Below are positions 17,869 to 25,883 of a stretch of DNA of 56,101 nucleotides, in pieces. The DNA is from DATAVB01 sp040414495. Its GTDB lineage: Bacteria; Actinomycetota; Actinomycetes; Mycobacteriales; QHCD01. Below the pieces are notes generated by a model. That model saw only the letters and a program-made list of their open reading frames with translations, did no database searches and had not been told where the DNA came from. A program made the position numbers and the translations under genes. Numbering within the stretch: the first letter of the stretch is position 1; every line of letters begins with the position of its first letter. The stretch spans positions 1 through 56,101 of the forward strand of contig JBEDUI010000263.1 of assembly GCA_040414495.1 (NCBI GenBank), written 5' to 3'.

Positions 17869-18819
17869 TCAGGCAACGTGGCCCGGCGGGTTCCGCAGCG
17901 CGGCGAACGTACGGTCGCGGCGATCGCAGATCTCATCGGCAATCAAGCGAAGCGAATCGGTGAGCCACAGGTCGGCCGGTTTCGATTCGCGATAATCGGC
18001 CTCGGCGATGCTGTTCACCCGGCCCTGATCCTGCAGCATCTTGACCTGGCGGAAGTTGTTCCGGTCCGACAACGTATACACACCAAGGGTTTTGCCGCCG
18101 GCGCTGTTCACCACCGAGAACACCGGGACATCGCTGGGGCCGTCGGCGATATAGATCATGTTGCTCATGGGTACGCGTCGCTCGTCCGGGCTCATCTGCG
18201 CGTTCACATCAATGCCGGGTTCTTTGTTGACGCCCTTGTTGATCTCGAAGACGGCCCGGGTTTTGGTTGTGTTGTCGAGTACGTAGCCGACCTGACGCAG
18301 CATCCCGGTCAATTCGTCGTTGCTGCCGGTCAGATAGCCGGCGCCGGGCGGATCCTCCAGCAGCTCGCAGGCCCATACCCCGTCGACCTGGGCCCGGACC
18401 GGATTCCCCTCGATCATCTGGCGCAGACCGGTGGAGACGATGTAATGCTCGACCGCGATTCCGTGATGCGCATACCGCGCATTGTCGTGGACGATCTGGC
18501 GGGTGCGGCTCATGAATTCGGGGATGCCCGGCGCCAACGGAATACGGGCGCCGAGTTCGCGCAGCTTGGCGTTTGTCAATCCGGCGAACGGGCCGCCCTG
18601 CGCATAGCTGAGAATGTGACCGAGGTAGGCGGTGTCCCGATTGACCTGCAGATCGCGGTTTCGGTAGTGCGCGACCAGGCCCTCGACCTCGGCCCAGAAC
18701 GCCCGTTCGTCGACCCCGAATTCCTCGAACAACGGCGTCTGCATATAACCCGGAGTCAACGTGCGGTCAAAATCCCAGATGAATGCGATAACGGTTTGCT
18801 GATAGAGGGCGGGCGGCAT
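17869..18819 (-). CDS. HAD superfamily phosphatase
   Basis: The 316-residue protein has the HAD motif I FIWDFDRTLTP near residue 15 (nucleophile and acid/base aspartates), a long helical cap (residues about 25-110), a motif II-like Ser/Thr in IVSTGLRQ, and motif IV as MIYIADGPSDVPVF. The pattern resembles phosphoserine-phosphatase-like HADs, but the cap is longer than usual and the substrate is unknown. The ATG starting MPPALYQQ is preferred; it lies 2 nt after the stop of the small upstream gene, so the two form an operon. It sits beside the toxin-antitoxin genes. Confidence 0.82.
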   Translation of the reverse strand: MPPALYQQTVIAFIWDFDRTLTPGYMQTPLFEEFGVDERAFWAEVEGLVAHYRNRDLQVNRDTAYLGHILSYAQGGPFAGLTNAKLRELGARIPLAPGIPEFMSRTRQIVHDNARYAHHGIAVEHYIVSTGLRQMIEGNPVRAQVDGVWACELLEDPPGAGYLTGSNDELTGMLRQVGYVLDNTTKTRAVFEINKGVNKEPGIDVNAQMSPDERRVPMSNMIYIADGPSDVPVFSVVNSAGGKTLGVYTLSDRNNFRQVKMLQDQGRVNSIAEADYRESKPADLWLTDSLRLIADEICDRRDRTFAALRNPPGHVA

Positions 18820-18821
18820 GA

Positions 18822-19202
18822 TCACGGCACCTCGGGCGCGGTGAATTTCAGCTCGCCGTCGGTTCGCCACCAGCCCTGCAGCTGCACCGGCAGGCCGCGG
18901 AATGCGCGGTGCGCCGCGCCCAACGACGAGATTGGCAGCAGTGCCGCGACCCGCCAGCCGCCATTGACCAGCGTCGTCACGTCATCGACCGCGTCCGCCA
19001 CATCGCGGTCCGGGTCCAGCACACATTCGACCCGGCGTTCGTTTGGCAGCACCAGCACGGACGGAATTGCCGGGTTTGCCGGCGTACCCACAACTCGACC
19101 GAGATCGCCGCCGCTGTGTACCTCGGGGCGTTCGCCGTTTATTTCCCATGCCATTCGTGCCGCCTCGATTACGGGCGTCACCCGGTCCTCGCGATCCCCC
19201 AT
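18822..19202 (-). CDS. Small protein of unknown function paired with the HAD phosphatase
   Basis: The 126-residue protein has no motif that I recognise. It has a charged N-terminus, a central strand-rich stretch (PSVLVLPNERRVECVLDPD), then an alternating helix and strand (DDVTTLVNGGWRVAALLPISSLGAAHRAF) and a Trp-rich end (LQGWWRTDGELKF). Composition is soluble and cytoplasmic. Its stop lies 2 nt before the HAD start, so they are expressed together; a regulatory or partner role for the phosphatase is inference. The upstream region is shared with the divergent 106-residue gene. Confidence 0.6.
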   Translation of the reverse strand: MGDREDRVTPVIEAARMAWEINGERPEVHSGGDLGRVVGTPANPAIPSVLVLPNERRVECVLDPDRDVADAVDDVTTLVNGGWRVAALLPISSLGAAHRAFRGLPVQLQGWWRTDGELKFTAPEVP

Positions 19203-19274
19203 AATCGGAGAATAAGCTGTCTACGGGTGAGTCGCGGAAATTCGCGGATCAATTGGCGGAAAAGGCGGGCAGCG

Positions 19275-19595
19275 ATGGACAAAAAGGAACGAGACGCGAT
19301 CGCGCGGGCCGCCATCGAGCACGCGTTGCAGAATCTCATCGCCGAGCAGCAGACCGAGTCTGAGCTGGCCAACGAGCGGCTGGCAACCGCCCGGGCCCAG
19401 CTGCGGAACTGGCGCAGGCATGGGCAGCTTGAGCGGCTGGTCGCCTTGCGCGCGCTATCGATCGCGCAGATCGATGACCTGTCCGGCGACGAGCCGCGCG
19501 GTCAGCACCTGGAGGCGCTGCAGGCCTACCTGGCCGAGCACCATCCACCGCTGTCCGAGGCGAACGCGCCGGGCGATCAGGCCGCGCGGCCATAA
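19275..19595 (+). CDS. Small coiled-coil protein of unknown function
   Basis: The 106-residue protein is almost entirely helical and highly charged. Residues 1-50 (ERDAIARAAIEHALQNLIAEQQ...LANERLATARAQL) form a heptad pattern consistent with a coiled coil; the rest is a short helix-turn-helix-like segment followed by a loose tail. No family is recognised. It starts at ATG 19275, divergent from the HAD/small-protein pair, and ends 3 nt before the stop of the convergent kinase-like gene. Confidence 0.5.
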   Translation: MDKKERDAIARAAIEHALQNLIAEQQTESELANERLATARAQLRNWRRHGQLERLVALRALSIAQIDDLSGDEPRGQHLEALQAYLAEHHPPLSEANAPGDQAARP

Positions 19596-19598
19596 CCC

Positions 19599-20267
19599 TT
19601 ACGAGTGGTCGCACGCCGCGCGCAACGCCTTTCGCTGCTCTGCCGCGTATGACTGGGAGAAATGCGGCAGCTGTAACAGATAGCGGTGCCGGTCCGGCGG
19701 CACTATCCGGCTGAACGCGGCGTGGTCGGCGATGGCGGCCGCGCACATCGCATGGCCGTCGAGGCCGAATGGATCAATGAGTTTCAGGTGACCGTCGCGG
19801 CCCAGCATGAAGTGGCCCGCTTTGACGTCAAGCACTCCCCACCAGGCGACGTTCTGCCGGTTGACCGCGTTGAGCCGATGTATCTCGGCTCGAAGCCCGA
19901 CCAGGTCGTCGTCGGCATCGTCCAGCCATTCCGGCGCGGTCGTGTCGTCGTCCGGCAAATCCCGGCTGCGCAGCAGATCCATGACCGCGAGCTGCCCACC
20001 ACCCTCCAACGGCGAGTCGAAATACATGGTCGGCAGCCACGAATTGCCGGCGAGCCGGTAACACAGGTCGGTGTAGTAACCGAATGCCGGTTCGAAGGGA
20101 CTGACGCGAGCGGCCAGCATCCCGGCGGGATCGGCCAGCGCCACCGCCCAGTCACCCGCGCCGACATATCGCCAGCCGGCCCGTTCGAGCAGATGCCGGG
20201 CGCCGCAATGATCCAGGGCGCTCCAGTCGATCGAGCGCAGGTCGGCAACCGTCGTCTCGATATTCAC
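19599..20267 (-). CDS. Kinase-fold-like protein, function unknown
   Basis: The 222-residue protein looks like a degenerate protein-kinase or aminoglycoside-phosphotransferase fold. An N-lobe strand pattern is present (GDWAVALADPAGMLAARVSPFEP), and the segment HFMLGRDGHLKLIDPFGLDG resembles the catalytic loop plus D-F/P-G region. The expected lysine and HxD motif are not evident, so it may be a pseudoenzyme. It is tail-to-tail with the coiled-coil gene, 3 nt apart. Confidence 0.5.
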   Translation of the reverse strand: MNIETTVADLRSIDWSALDHCGARHLLERAGWRYVGAGDWAVALADPAGMLAARVSPFEPAFGYYTDLCYRLAGNSWLPTMYFDSPLEGGGQLAVMDLLRSRDLPDDDTTAPEWLDDADDDLVGLRAEIHRLNAVNRQNVAWWGVLDVKAGHFMLGRDGHLKLIDPFGLDGHAMCAAAIADHAAFSRIVPPDRHRYLLQLPHFSQSYAAEQRKALRAACDHS

Positions 20268-20354
20268 GCCGATCGAGATTAGCTATCCGTACATTTCCCG
20301 GCAATCGGAATTACGTGCGCGAATTCAGCCCTATCGAATTCAGGCGTAGTCGGG

Positions 20355-20990
20355 CTAGTCGACCGAGCGCAGCAGTCGGCGCAGCGCCGGCAGATCACCG
20401 CTGACCTCGACATGTCCGTCGGAGATCGCCGCCCGCAGCCCGGCCGGCTTGGCCAGCAAGGCGTTGAACGTATCGGGATCGGTACGGATCGCGGCATCCG
20501 CCTGCTGCGGCTCGCCCTGCTCGACGCGGACCTGCCCCGCCTCCGTACGAACCGTGAAAACACTCTCGTGCAACTGCACCCGGTAAACACTATGGTCCTG
20601 CGGATCCGGGTGCGCCCCGCCGCGGAGGAACAGCATCATCGACGACGCACTGTGGGTGACCGGTCCCTCCGGAAACGGCACCCGCAGGCCCCAACCGCCC
20701 AACGCGAGAATCACCGGCTCCAGCTCCCGGCCCCAGTCGGTCAGCTCGTAAACCCAGGCGCTCGTCGGCGGCGCCACCTTACGGCGCCGAATGACGCCGC
20801 GTTCGTCCAGCTCGCGCAGCCGGTCCGCGACCAGGTTCGAGCTGGCGTTCGGCAGGCCGCGCCGGATGTCGGAGAACCGCTGGGGACCGAACAACAATTC
20901 GCGCACGACCAGAATGGCCCAGCGTTCGCCAACCACGTCCAGGGCACGCGCGATCCCGCAGCCATCCCCGTAGGTACGACTCGTTGGCAT
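20355..20990 (-). CDS. HxlR-family transcriptional regulator with C-terminal sterol-carrier-like domain
   Basis: The 211-residue regulator has an N-terminal HxlR winged helix (residues about 8-100: ALDVVGERWAILVVRELLFGPQRFSDIRRGLPNASSNLVADRLREL) and a C-terminal SCP2-like domain that may bind a hydrophobic ligand (VHESVFTVRTEAGQVRV...PDTFNALLAKPAG). The ATG at 20990 is used; a GTG three codons earlier is possible. It is divergent from a VOC gene with a palindromic site between them, so it probably represses both. HxlR proteins often sense electrophiles or aldehydes. Confidence 0.87.
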   Translation of the reverse strand: MPTSRTYGDGCGIARALDVVGERWAILVVRELLFGPQRFSDIRRGLPNASSNLVADRLRELDERGVIRRRKVAPPTSAWVYELTDWGRELEPVILALGGWGLRVPFPEGPVTHSASSMMLFLRGGAHPDPQDHSVYRVQLHESVFTVRTEAGQVRVEQGEPQQADAAIRTDPDTFNALLAKPAGLRAAISDGHVEVSGDLPALRRLLRSVD

Positions 20991-21022
20991 ACCCAGCACG
21001 TTAGTCCGCGCGGTCTGGATTC

Positions 21023-21049
21023 ACAACTCAACGGTTGTTTTTTACAACC
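21023..21049. promoter_or_regulatory. Palindromic operator between HxlR and VOC genes
   Basis: GGTTGT-TTTTT-ACAACC (21033-21049) is a perfect 17-bp palindrome, and a further half-site ACAAC (21023-21027) faces GTTGT at 21034-21038. Together they form three half-sites in the 99-bp divergent promoter region. Position between a HxlR-type regulator and its divergent gene makes it the likely operator; the protein-DNA pairing is inference. Confidence 0.6.
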
Positions 21050-21089
21050 ACGGTCGCTACGGTTGGCCCATCAAAGGGAGGGATCAACA

Positions 21090-21461
21090 ATGGCGCAACC
21101 AGTCGTACATTTCGAAGTGGTCGGCAAGAACCCAGAGCAGCTTCGCAACTATTACGGCGAGCTGTTCGGTTGGGAATTCCAGACCGGAGGTGCGGTCTCA
21201 AAGCAGGTCTCCGAAGCCGGGAATTACGGGTTCGTGGAAAACAATGACGGAATTCCCGGCGGAGTCGGCGGCGGCACGGAATACGCCGGCTACGTGACGT
21301 TCTACGTCGGCGTTCCGGACGTGGAAGCCGCGCTACAAAAGGCGGAAAGCCTCGGTGGGACCCGCCGGATGGGTCCGGACCAGGTCGGCGAATCCGGTCT
21401 GATCGTCGGCCATTTCACCGACCCCGAAGGCCATTTGATCGGCGTGGCCGCGACGCCCTAA
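21090..21461 (+). CDS. VOC family protein (glyoxalase-like)
   Basis: The 123-residue one-module VOC protein starts VVHFEVVGKNPEQLRNYYGELFGWE and ends HFTDPEGHLIGVAATP, the two ends of a paired beta-alpha-beta-beta-beta fold that functions as a dimer. The Gly-rich centre (PGGVGGGTEYAGYVTFYVGVPDVEAAL) matches the family. AAGGGAGGG ends 7 nt before ATG 21090. Control by the divergent HxlR regulator suggests a role in detoxifying the inducing compound; that is inference. Confidence 0.83.
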   Translation: MAQPVVHFEVVGKNPEQLRNYYGELFGWEFQTGGAVSKQVSEAGNYGFVENNDGIPGGVGGGTEYAGYVTFYVGVPDVEAALQKAESLGGTRRMGPDQVGESGLIVGHFTDPEGHLIGVAATP

Positions 21462-21466
21462 CTGAA

Positions 21467-22300
21467 TCAGCTACGCCACTTCTCGCCGGTGATGCGTTCG
21501 TACACCTCGGCGTACCGGCGCTGCGTTGCCTCGACGATCTCGTCCGGAACCTCCGGCGCCGGCGGCGTCTTGTCCCAGCCCGTACCGGCGGCCCAGTCGC
21601 GGACGAACTGCTTGTCCATCGAGTACTGTCCCCGGCCCGGCTCCCACGACTCGGGCGGCCAGAACCGGGACGAGTCCGGGGTCAACAGCTCGTCGCCGAG
21701 GACCAACGTGCCGTCGCTGGCCCAGCCGAGCTCGAGCTTGGTGTCGGCGATGATCACGCCGCGCTCGCGGGCCAACTCCGAACCGCGCCGGTAGACCTCC
21801 AGCGTGATGCGGCGCAGCTCGTCGGCGGTGTCGTGGCCTTCCTGCTTCACCACGTCGTCGAACGTGATGAACTCATCGTGGCCCTCGGTCGCCTTGGTCG
21901 TCGGCGTGAAGATCGGCTCCGGCAGCCGCGAACCCTCAACGAGCCCGGCCGGTAGCGGTACGGAGGAGACCGCGCCGCTCGCCTCGTACTCCTTCAACCC
22001 CAGTCCGGCCAGGTACCCGCGCGCGATGCACTCGACCGCGACCATCCGCAGCCGCCGGCATCGCACGGCCCGGCCGGCCCACTCGGCGGGCACGTCGGTG
22101 CCCGAGATGATGTGATTCGGCACCACATCGGCGAGCTTGTCGAACCACCACAGCGACAGCTGCGTGAGGATCTTGCCCTTGTCCGGGATGGGCGTCGGCA
22201 GCACCACGTCGTAGACCGACACGCGGTCGGAGGCCACGAGGATGACGTCTTCGCCGTCGCTATAGACGTCCCGGATCTTGCCCGAGTGCATGAGTTCCAC
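21467..22300 (-). CDS. purC: SAICAR synthetase (phosphoribosylaminoimidazole-succinocarboxamide synthase)
   Basis: The 277-residue enzyme catalyses the ATP-dependent joining of CAIR and aspartate to give SAICAR in purine synthesis. It begins with HSGKIRDVYSDGEDVILVASDRVSVYDVV and carries VECIARGYLAG and the metal/ATP-binding IADTKLELGW, all diagnostic. The start is GTG 22300, or the in-frame ATG at 22291 which gives the usual MHSGK opening. The gene stands alone here, not beside purD or purB. It is convergent with the VOC gene, 5 nt apart. Confidence 0.96.
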   Translation of the reverse strand: MELMHSGKIRDVYSDGEDVILVASDRVSVYDVVLPTPIPDKGKILTQLSLWWFDKLADVVPNHIISGTDVPAEWAGRAVRCRRLRMVAVECIARGYLAGLGLKEYEASGAVSSVPLPAGLVEGSRLPEPIFTPTTKATEGHDEFITFDDVVKQEGHDTADELRRITLEVYRRGSELARERGVIIADTKLELGWASDGTLVLGDELLTPDSSRFWPPESWEPGRGQYSMDKQFVRDWAAGTGWDKTPPAPEVPDEIVEATQRRYAEVYERITGEKWRS

Positions 22301-22402
22301 GTGCGCATCATGTCACGGACGACCCGTTCGCGATCGGCCGCGCCGGACGGTCCATGCTCGTCGCGTTGCCGGCTATATTTCCGGAATGGATAGGGTCGCG
22401 CG

Positions 22403-22909
22403 GTGAGTGACACAAATACCGGCTGGGACGCTTCGGCGTTGCCCCGGCAGATCGTGCGCCTGATGGATACGCCCAAAACGCTGGCCCAGCTGTCGGCCGA
22501 GTTGCAGGTCACCGACGCCCGCGTGCTGTGGTATCTCGGCAAGCTCACCGAATCCGGTCGGGTGGTCGAGGCCGATGGCCGGTGGTCCCGCACGGGACGC
22601 GGTTCGCAATACGCAGTCGCGTCCGGTCCGGCGGTCGAGGACGTGACGGTAATTCCTGGACGGACGGTGTACGACTTCCGGCAGGCCTACGCCGATGCGG
22701 CGGCCGGAATGTTCGGTCCCGATTTCGTCCAGGGCGCCGGGGAGAACGGTTCCCGGTTGTCCGCCGCGCAGGCGGCCGAATTCCGGGATCGGCTGGTGAG
22801 CCTCATCGCCGAATACTTCGCGCCCGGAATGGGGGACCGTAGTGGTACGAAATACGGCTTCCATTGGGTTTTCACGCCAACCGACCTGCATCCGCTCCAG
22901 GACGACTGA
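22403..22909 (+). CDS. ArsR-like winged-helix protein
   Basis: This 168-residue protein has a winged helix in residues 12-70 (LPRQIVRLMDTPKTLAQLSAELQVTDARVLWYLGKLTESGRVVEADGRWSRTGRG), similar to ArsR/HTH_20 domains that include an N-terminal MDTPKTLAQL-type segment. The C-terminal 90 residues form a helical ligand-binding-like domain, RTVYDFRQAYADAAAGMFG...RLVSLIAEYF, of a type seen with regulators of small-molecule responses. It starts at GTG 22403 and is divergent from purC. Target genes are unknown. Confidence 0.72.
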   Translation: MSDTNTGWDASALPRQIVRLMDTPKTLAQLSAELQVTDARVLWYLGKLTESGRVVEADGRWSRTGRGSQYAVASGPAVEDVTVIPGRTVYDFRQAYADAAAGMFGPDFVQGAGENGSRLSAAQAAEFRDRLVSLIAEYFAPGMGDRSGTKYGFHWVFTPTDLHPLQDD

Positions 22910-23130
22910 GCCGGACCGGATTGCGCATTTTCACCCGGCCCGGGTGATGCGCCCCGCCCGTACGTACCTATCGTGCAACGGCAACGGCCACAGCGGCCCG
23001 ACGGTGACTACTGTGGAGATTCCGGTACTCCGGCCGCGTCGTAATCGACAGCATTTCACCCGCAGCGGACGAGTCTTGCTGTCGCATTTGCGAATAGCGT
23101 TCCAGCCCATCCGATGCGAGGGGGAACGTC

Positions 23131-24459
23131 ATGGCGCCCGACCTGATCGATCTGGCTGCCGAGGCTTATGTCTACGGATATCCGTTGGTCTTCAACATGT
23201 CCCAGCTACGGCGATTTCAGGAACGTGGAATGGGGTCGGTCAAACCCGCTCCGGCCAACCACTTTTCGCACGCGACCGGGCTCGCCGGTCCACAGGACTC
23301 ATTCGTCAGCATCAATAACGACACGCTGTATTCATTCGCCGGCCTGGACCTGTCCGTCGGGCCGATCACCTTGCACGTTCCGGACACGCTCGGCCGGTAT
23401 TACGTGGTGCAGTTCATCGACGCCTGGACGAACAACTTCGCGTATGTCGGCCGGCGGGCCACCGGAACGGCCGAAGGGACCTTCCTCGTCGTGCCGCCGG
23501 ACTGGTCGGGGCCGGCGCCGGCCGGCACCACGGTCATCCACGCTCCGACCCGGGTCGTCACGCTGGTCGGCCGGGTGGCCTGCAACGGACCGGAAGACCT
23601 GCCCGCCGTACGGGAGGTGCAGAACGGACTGACGCTGACCCAGGTCGATCCCGATGCTCGGCCGGTCGGCCTGCCGGTCCCGGAGCCGGACGTGCTGAGC
23701 GAATTGCGGTTCTGGGAGCGGCTCCGGGTCGCGATGCTGGCGTTCGCGCCGGCGCCGGCCGACCGCGAATACCAGGAGAAATTCGTACCGCTGGGTCTGT
23801 TGGACCCCGAGACGCCGTATCGCGATCCGGCGCCGGAGCAGGAAAAGGCGCTCGTACAAGGCTTGCACGACGGCAAGGACCGCATCGAGCAGCTGACCCG
23901 GCACGGCAACGTTCCCAAGGTGAACGGCTGGATGCTCGGACTGCACCTGTTCGACTACAACAACGACTACTTCGAGGTCGGCGTGCTGCGCGATCCACAG
24001 TGGCGGATCGCCAAACAGTCCACCGCCCACGCCGAACGGGCGTTGGCCGCGCGGGCCGGGTTGTGGGGCAACCATGCCTATGAGGCGGTCTACGCCCAGA
24101 TCTTCGAGGACTCCGACGGCGAGCCGTTGACCGGTCAGCGCAGCTACACATTGCGCTTCGAACAGCCGCCGCCGGTCAATGCGTTCTGGTCGATCACCAT
24201 GTACGACCTGCCGGATTATTACCTCGTCGACAACCCGATCGACCGCTATTCGATCGGCGACCGGACCCGTGGGCTGCGCCCGGCCGCGGATGGGTCACTC
24301 ACGATCGTGCTGCAGCCCGACCAGCCGGAGGACCGCACCGACCGAGCGAATTGGCTACCCGCACCACCTGGGCCGTTTCGGCCGATATTGCGGGCATATC
24401 AACCTCGGCTCAGCCTGCTGACTGGCGACTATCGACTGCCACCGATCCGTCGGAGGTAA
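23131..24459 (+). CDS. DUF1254/DUF1214 domain protein
   Basis: The 442-residue protein has the two-domain layout of the DUF1254 (residues about 10-130) plus DUF1214 (about 300-430) family. It begins AAEAYVYGYPLVFNM, continues with NNDTLYSFAGLDLS and VPDTLGRYYVVQFIDAWTNNFAYVG, and ends with FWSITMYDLPDYYLVDNP. Members are beta-sandwich proteins of unknown activity, and several are exported; no signal peptide is seen here. GAGGGGG lies about 8 nt before ATG 23131. Bases 22910-23130 upstream hold no gene. Confidence 0.88.
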   Translation: MAPDLIDLAAEAYVYGYPLVFNMSQLRRFQERGMGSVKPAPANHFSHATGLAGPQDSFVSINNDTLYSFAGLDLSVGPITLHVPDTLGRYYVVQFIDAWTNNFAYVGRRATGTAEGTFLVVPPDWSGPAPAGTTVIHAPTRVVTLVGRVACNGPEDLPAVREVQNGLTLTQVDPDARPVGLPVPEPDVLSELRFWERLRVAMLAFAPAPADREYQEKFVPLGLLDPETPYRDPAPEQEKALVQGLHDGKDRIEQLTRHGNVPKVNGWMLGLHLFDYNNDYFEVGVLRDPQWRIAKQSTAHAERALAARAGLWGNHAYEAVYAQIFEDSDGEPLTGQRSYTLRFEQPPPVNAFWSITMYDLPDYYLVDNPIDRYSIGDRTRGLRPAADGSLTIVLQPDQPEDRTDRANWLPAPPGPFRPILRAYQPRLSLLTGDYRLPPIRRR

Positions 24460-24568
24460 GCCGCGGCGTGATCGTATCGAGATCTTTGCTGTGCGCATTC
24501 CGTAGCGGAAATGGCTGCGGTGGCAATTGGCCGCGCGTTCATTACTGAGCAATACGGCGAACGCTGCG

Positions 24569-24595
24569 CCATATCGCGTAATGCGCACGATATGG
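24569..24595. promoter_or_regulatory. Perfect 8-bp dyad upstream of receiver-domain gene
   Basis: CCATATCG and CGATATGG are exact inverse complements 11 nt apart within the 310-bp gap between the DUF1254 gene and the receiver-domain gene (24460-24769). The gap is AT-richer than its surroundings and has no open reading frame I can support. It could be an operator or a hairpin. Confidence 0.4.
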
Positions 24596-24769
24596 ATCCG
24601 GTGATTTGGTGCAGCGAGGTGGGAATGCTGCGGAATCGCGTTACCAATTCGGCGCAATGTTCTGTCCACAGTGGTCACAGTTCGTGAAGGGCTGTTCACG
24701 CTGGCAGGGTCAACAAGCTTCGTGGTAGCCGGAATGCGTACCGGGTGGGCCGGTTGCGATCCTTGAGAC

Positions 24770-25162
24770 ATGGTGCTGCGCTGTCTCATCGTCGACGACA
24801 GCGCGTATTTCCTCCATGCGGCCCGGGTCCTCCTCGAGCGTGAGGGATGCGTCGTCGTCAACGTCGCTTCCACCGGTGCCGAAGCGCTGAGCCGGGCCGG
24901 CTCCGATCAGCCCGACGTGATTCTCCTTGACATCAATCTGGGCCGCGAAAGCGGATTCGACGTAGCACGCCGAATCGAGCAGAACCTGAGCAGCGGGAAC
25001 TCGAAAGGCACAGGCCCGAGGATTATCCTGATCTCGACCCACGCCGAAGAGGACTTCCGGGAGCTGATCGCGGCCAGCCCGGCTGTCGGATTTCTCAGTA
25101 AAACGGCCCTTTCAGCCGGTGCCATCCAAGAAGTACTTTCCAGCGGGGGTAGCTGCAGTTAG
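24770..25162 (+). CDS. Single-domain response regulator (receiver only)
   Basis: The 130-residue protein is a complete CheY-like receiver: acidic pair Asp9/Asp10, phospho-acceptor Asp54 (VILLDINLG), Ser/Thr in ILISTHAEED and Lys near residue 110 in FLSKTAL. It has no output domain. Its neighbour is a divergently arranged hybrid-free NarL regulator and histidine kinase, so it may be a phosphate sink or a partner of that kinase. It ends 12 nt before the stop of the convergent regulator. Confidence 0.9.
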   Translation: MVLRCLIVDDSAYFLHAARVLLEREGCVVVNVASTGAEALSRAGSDQPDVILLDINLGRESGFDVARRIEQNLSSGNSKGTGPRIILISTHAEEDFRELIAASPAVGFLSKTALSAGAIQEVLSSGGSCS

Positions 25163-25174
25163 TGCAGCCCAGTC

Positions 25175-25828
25175 CTAGCGAGCCTCGAGATACGTGATGA
25201 CCGCCAGCACCCTGCGGTGGTCATCATCCGTCTCGGGCAGCCCCAGCTTTGTGAGGATGTGCTGGACGTGCTTCTCCACGGTCCCTTCGGTGACCCACAG
25301 CTGGCGTGCGATGCCCGCGTTGGAGCGCCCCTCGGCCATCAGACTGAGCACCTCCGTCTCGCGGGAGCTGAGCACCGCCAGCGGATCGTTGCGCTGGTGG
25401 GAAGCGACCAATTCGTGCACCAGCGCCGGATCGATGACCGAACCGCCCCCCAGAATTCGTTCCAGCGTTTCGGTGAACTCCTCCATCTTCGTAACCCGGC
25501 TTTTGAGCAGGTATCCGATCCGGTGCCCGCTGGCCAGCAACTCCATGGCGTGCTCGACCTCGACGTAGCCGGAGAGCACGAGGATGGCGACCGCGGGGAA
25601 TTGCTCGCGGATCTGCCGCGCGGTGTCCAGACCTTCGGTCGAATGGGTCGGCGGCATCCGGATGTCCACGATGACCAGATCCGGTTCGTGCTCCCGGACC
25701 AGCCGCAACAGCCCCGCTCCGTCGTCGGCCTGCCCCAGCACTTCGTAACCGGTGCGCTCCAACAGACTGGCGATGCCCTCGCGGAGGAGAACGTCGTCGT
25801 CGGCAACGATCACGCGCGCCAGACTCAT
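25175..25828 (-). CDS. NarL/LuxR-type response regulator
   Basis: The 217-residue regulator has a receiver domain with Asp55 (LVIVDIRMPP) and conserved Lys in YLLKSRV, then a LuxR helix-turn-helix (LSSRETEVLSLMAEGRSNAGIARQLWVTEGTVEKHVQHIL). ATG 25828 gives the usual beginning MSLARVIVADDD; the frame remains open to 25885, where it would overlap the start of the divergent kinase. It is divergent from the CHASE3 kinase and is its probable partner. Confidence 0.92.
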   Translation of the reverse strand: MSLARVIVADDDVLLREGIASLLERTGYEVLGQADDGAGLLRLVREHEPDLVIVDIRMPPTHSTEGLDTARQIREQFPAVAILVLSGYVEVEHAMELLASGHRIGYLLKSRVTKMEEFTETLERILGGGSVIDPALVHELVASHQRNDPLAVLSSRETEVLSLMAEGRSNAGIARQLWVTEGTVEKHVQHILTKLGLPETDDDHRRVLAVITYLEAR

Positions 25829-25883
25829 CGTGGAACCGCCGTTGGTTGGGTCGAACTGAGCCGTATCGCTCCATCCATACGCC

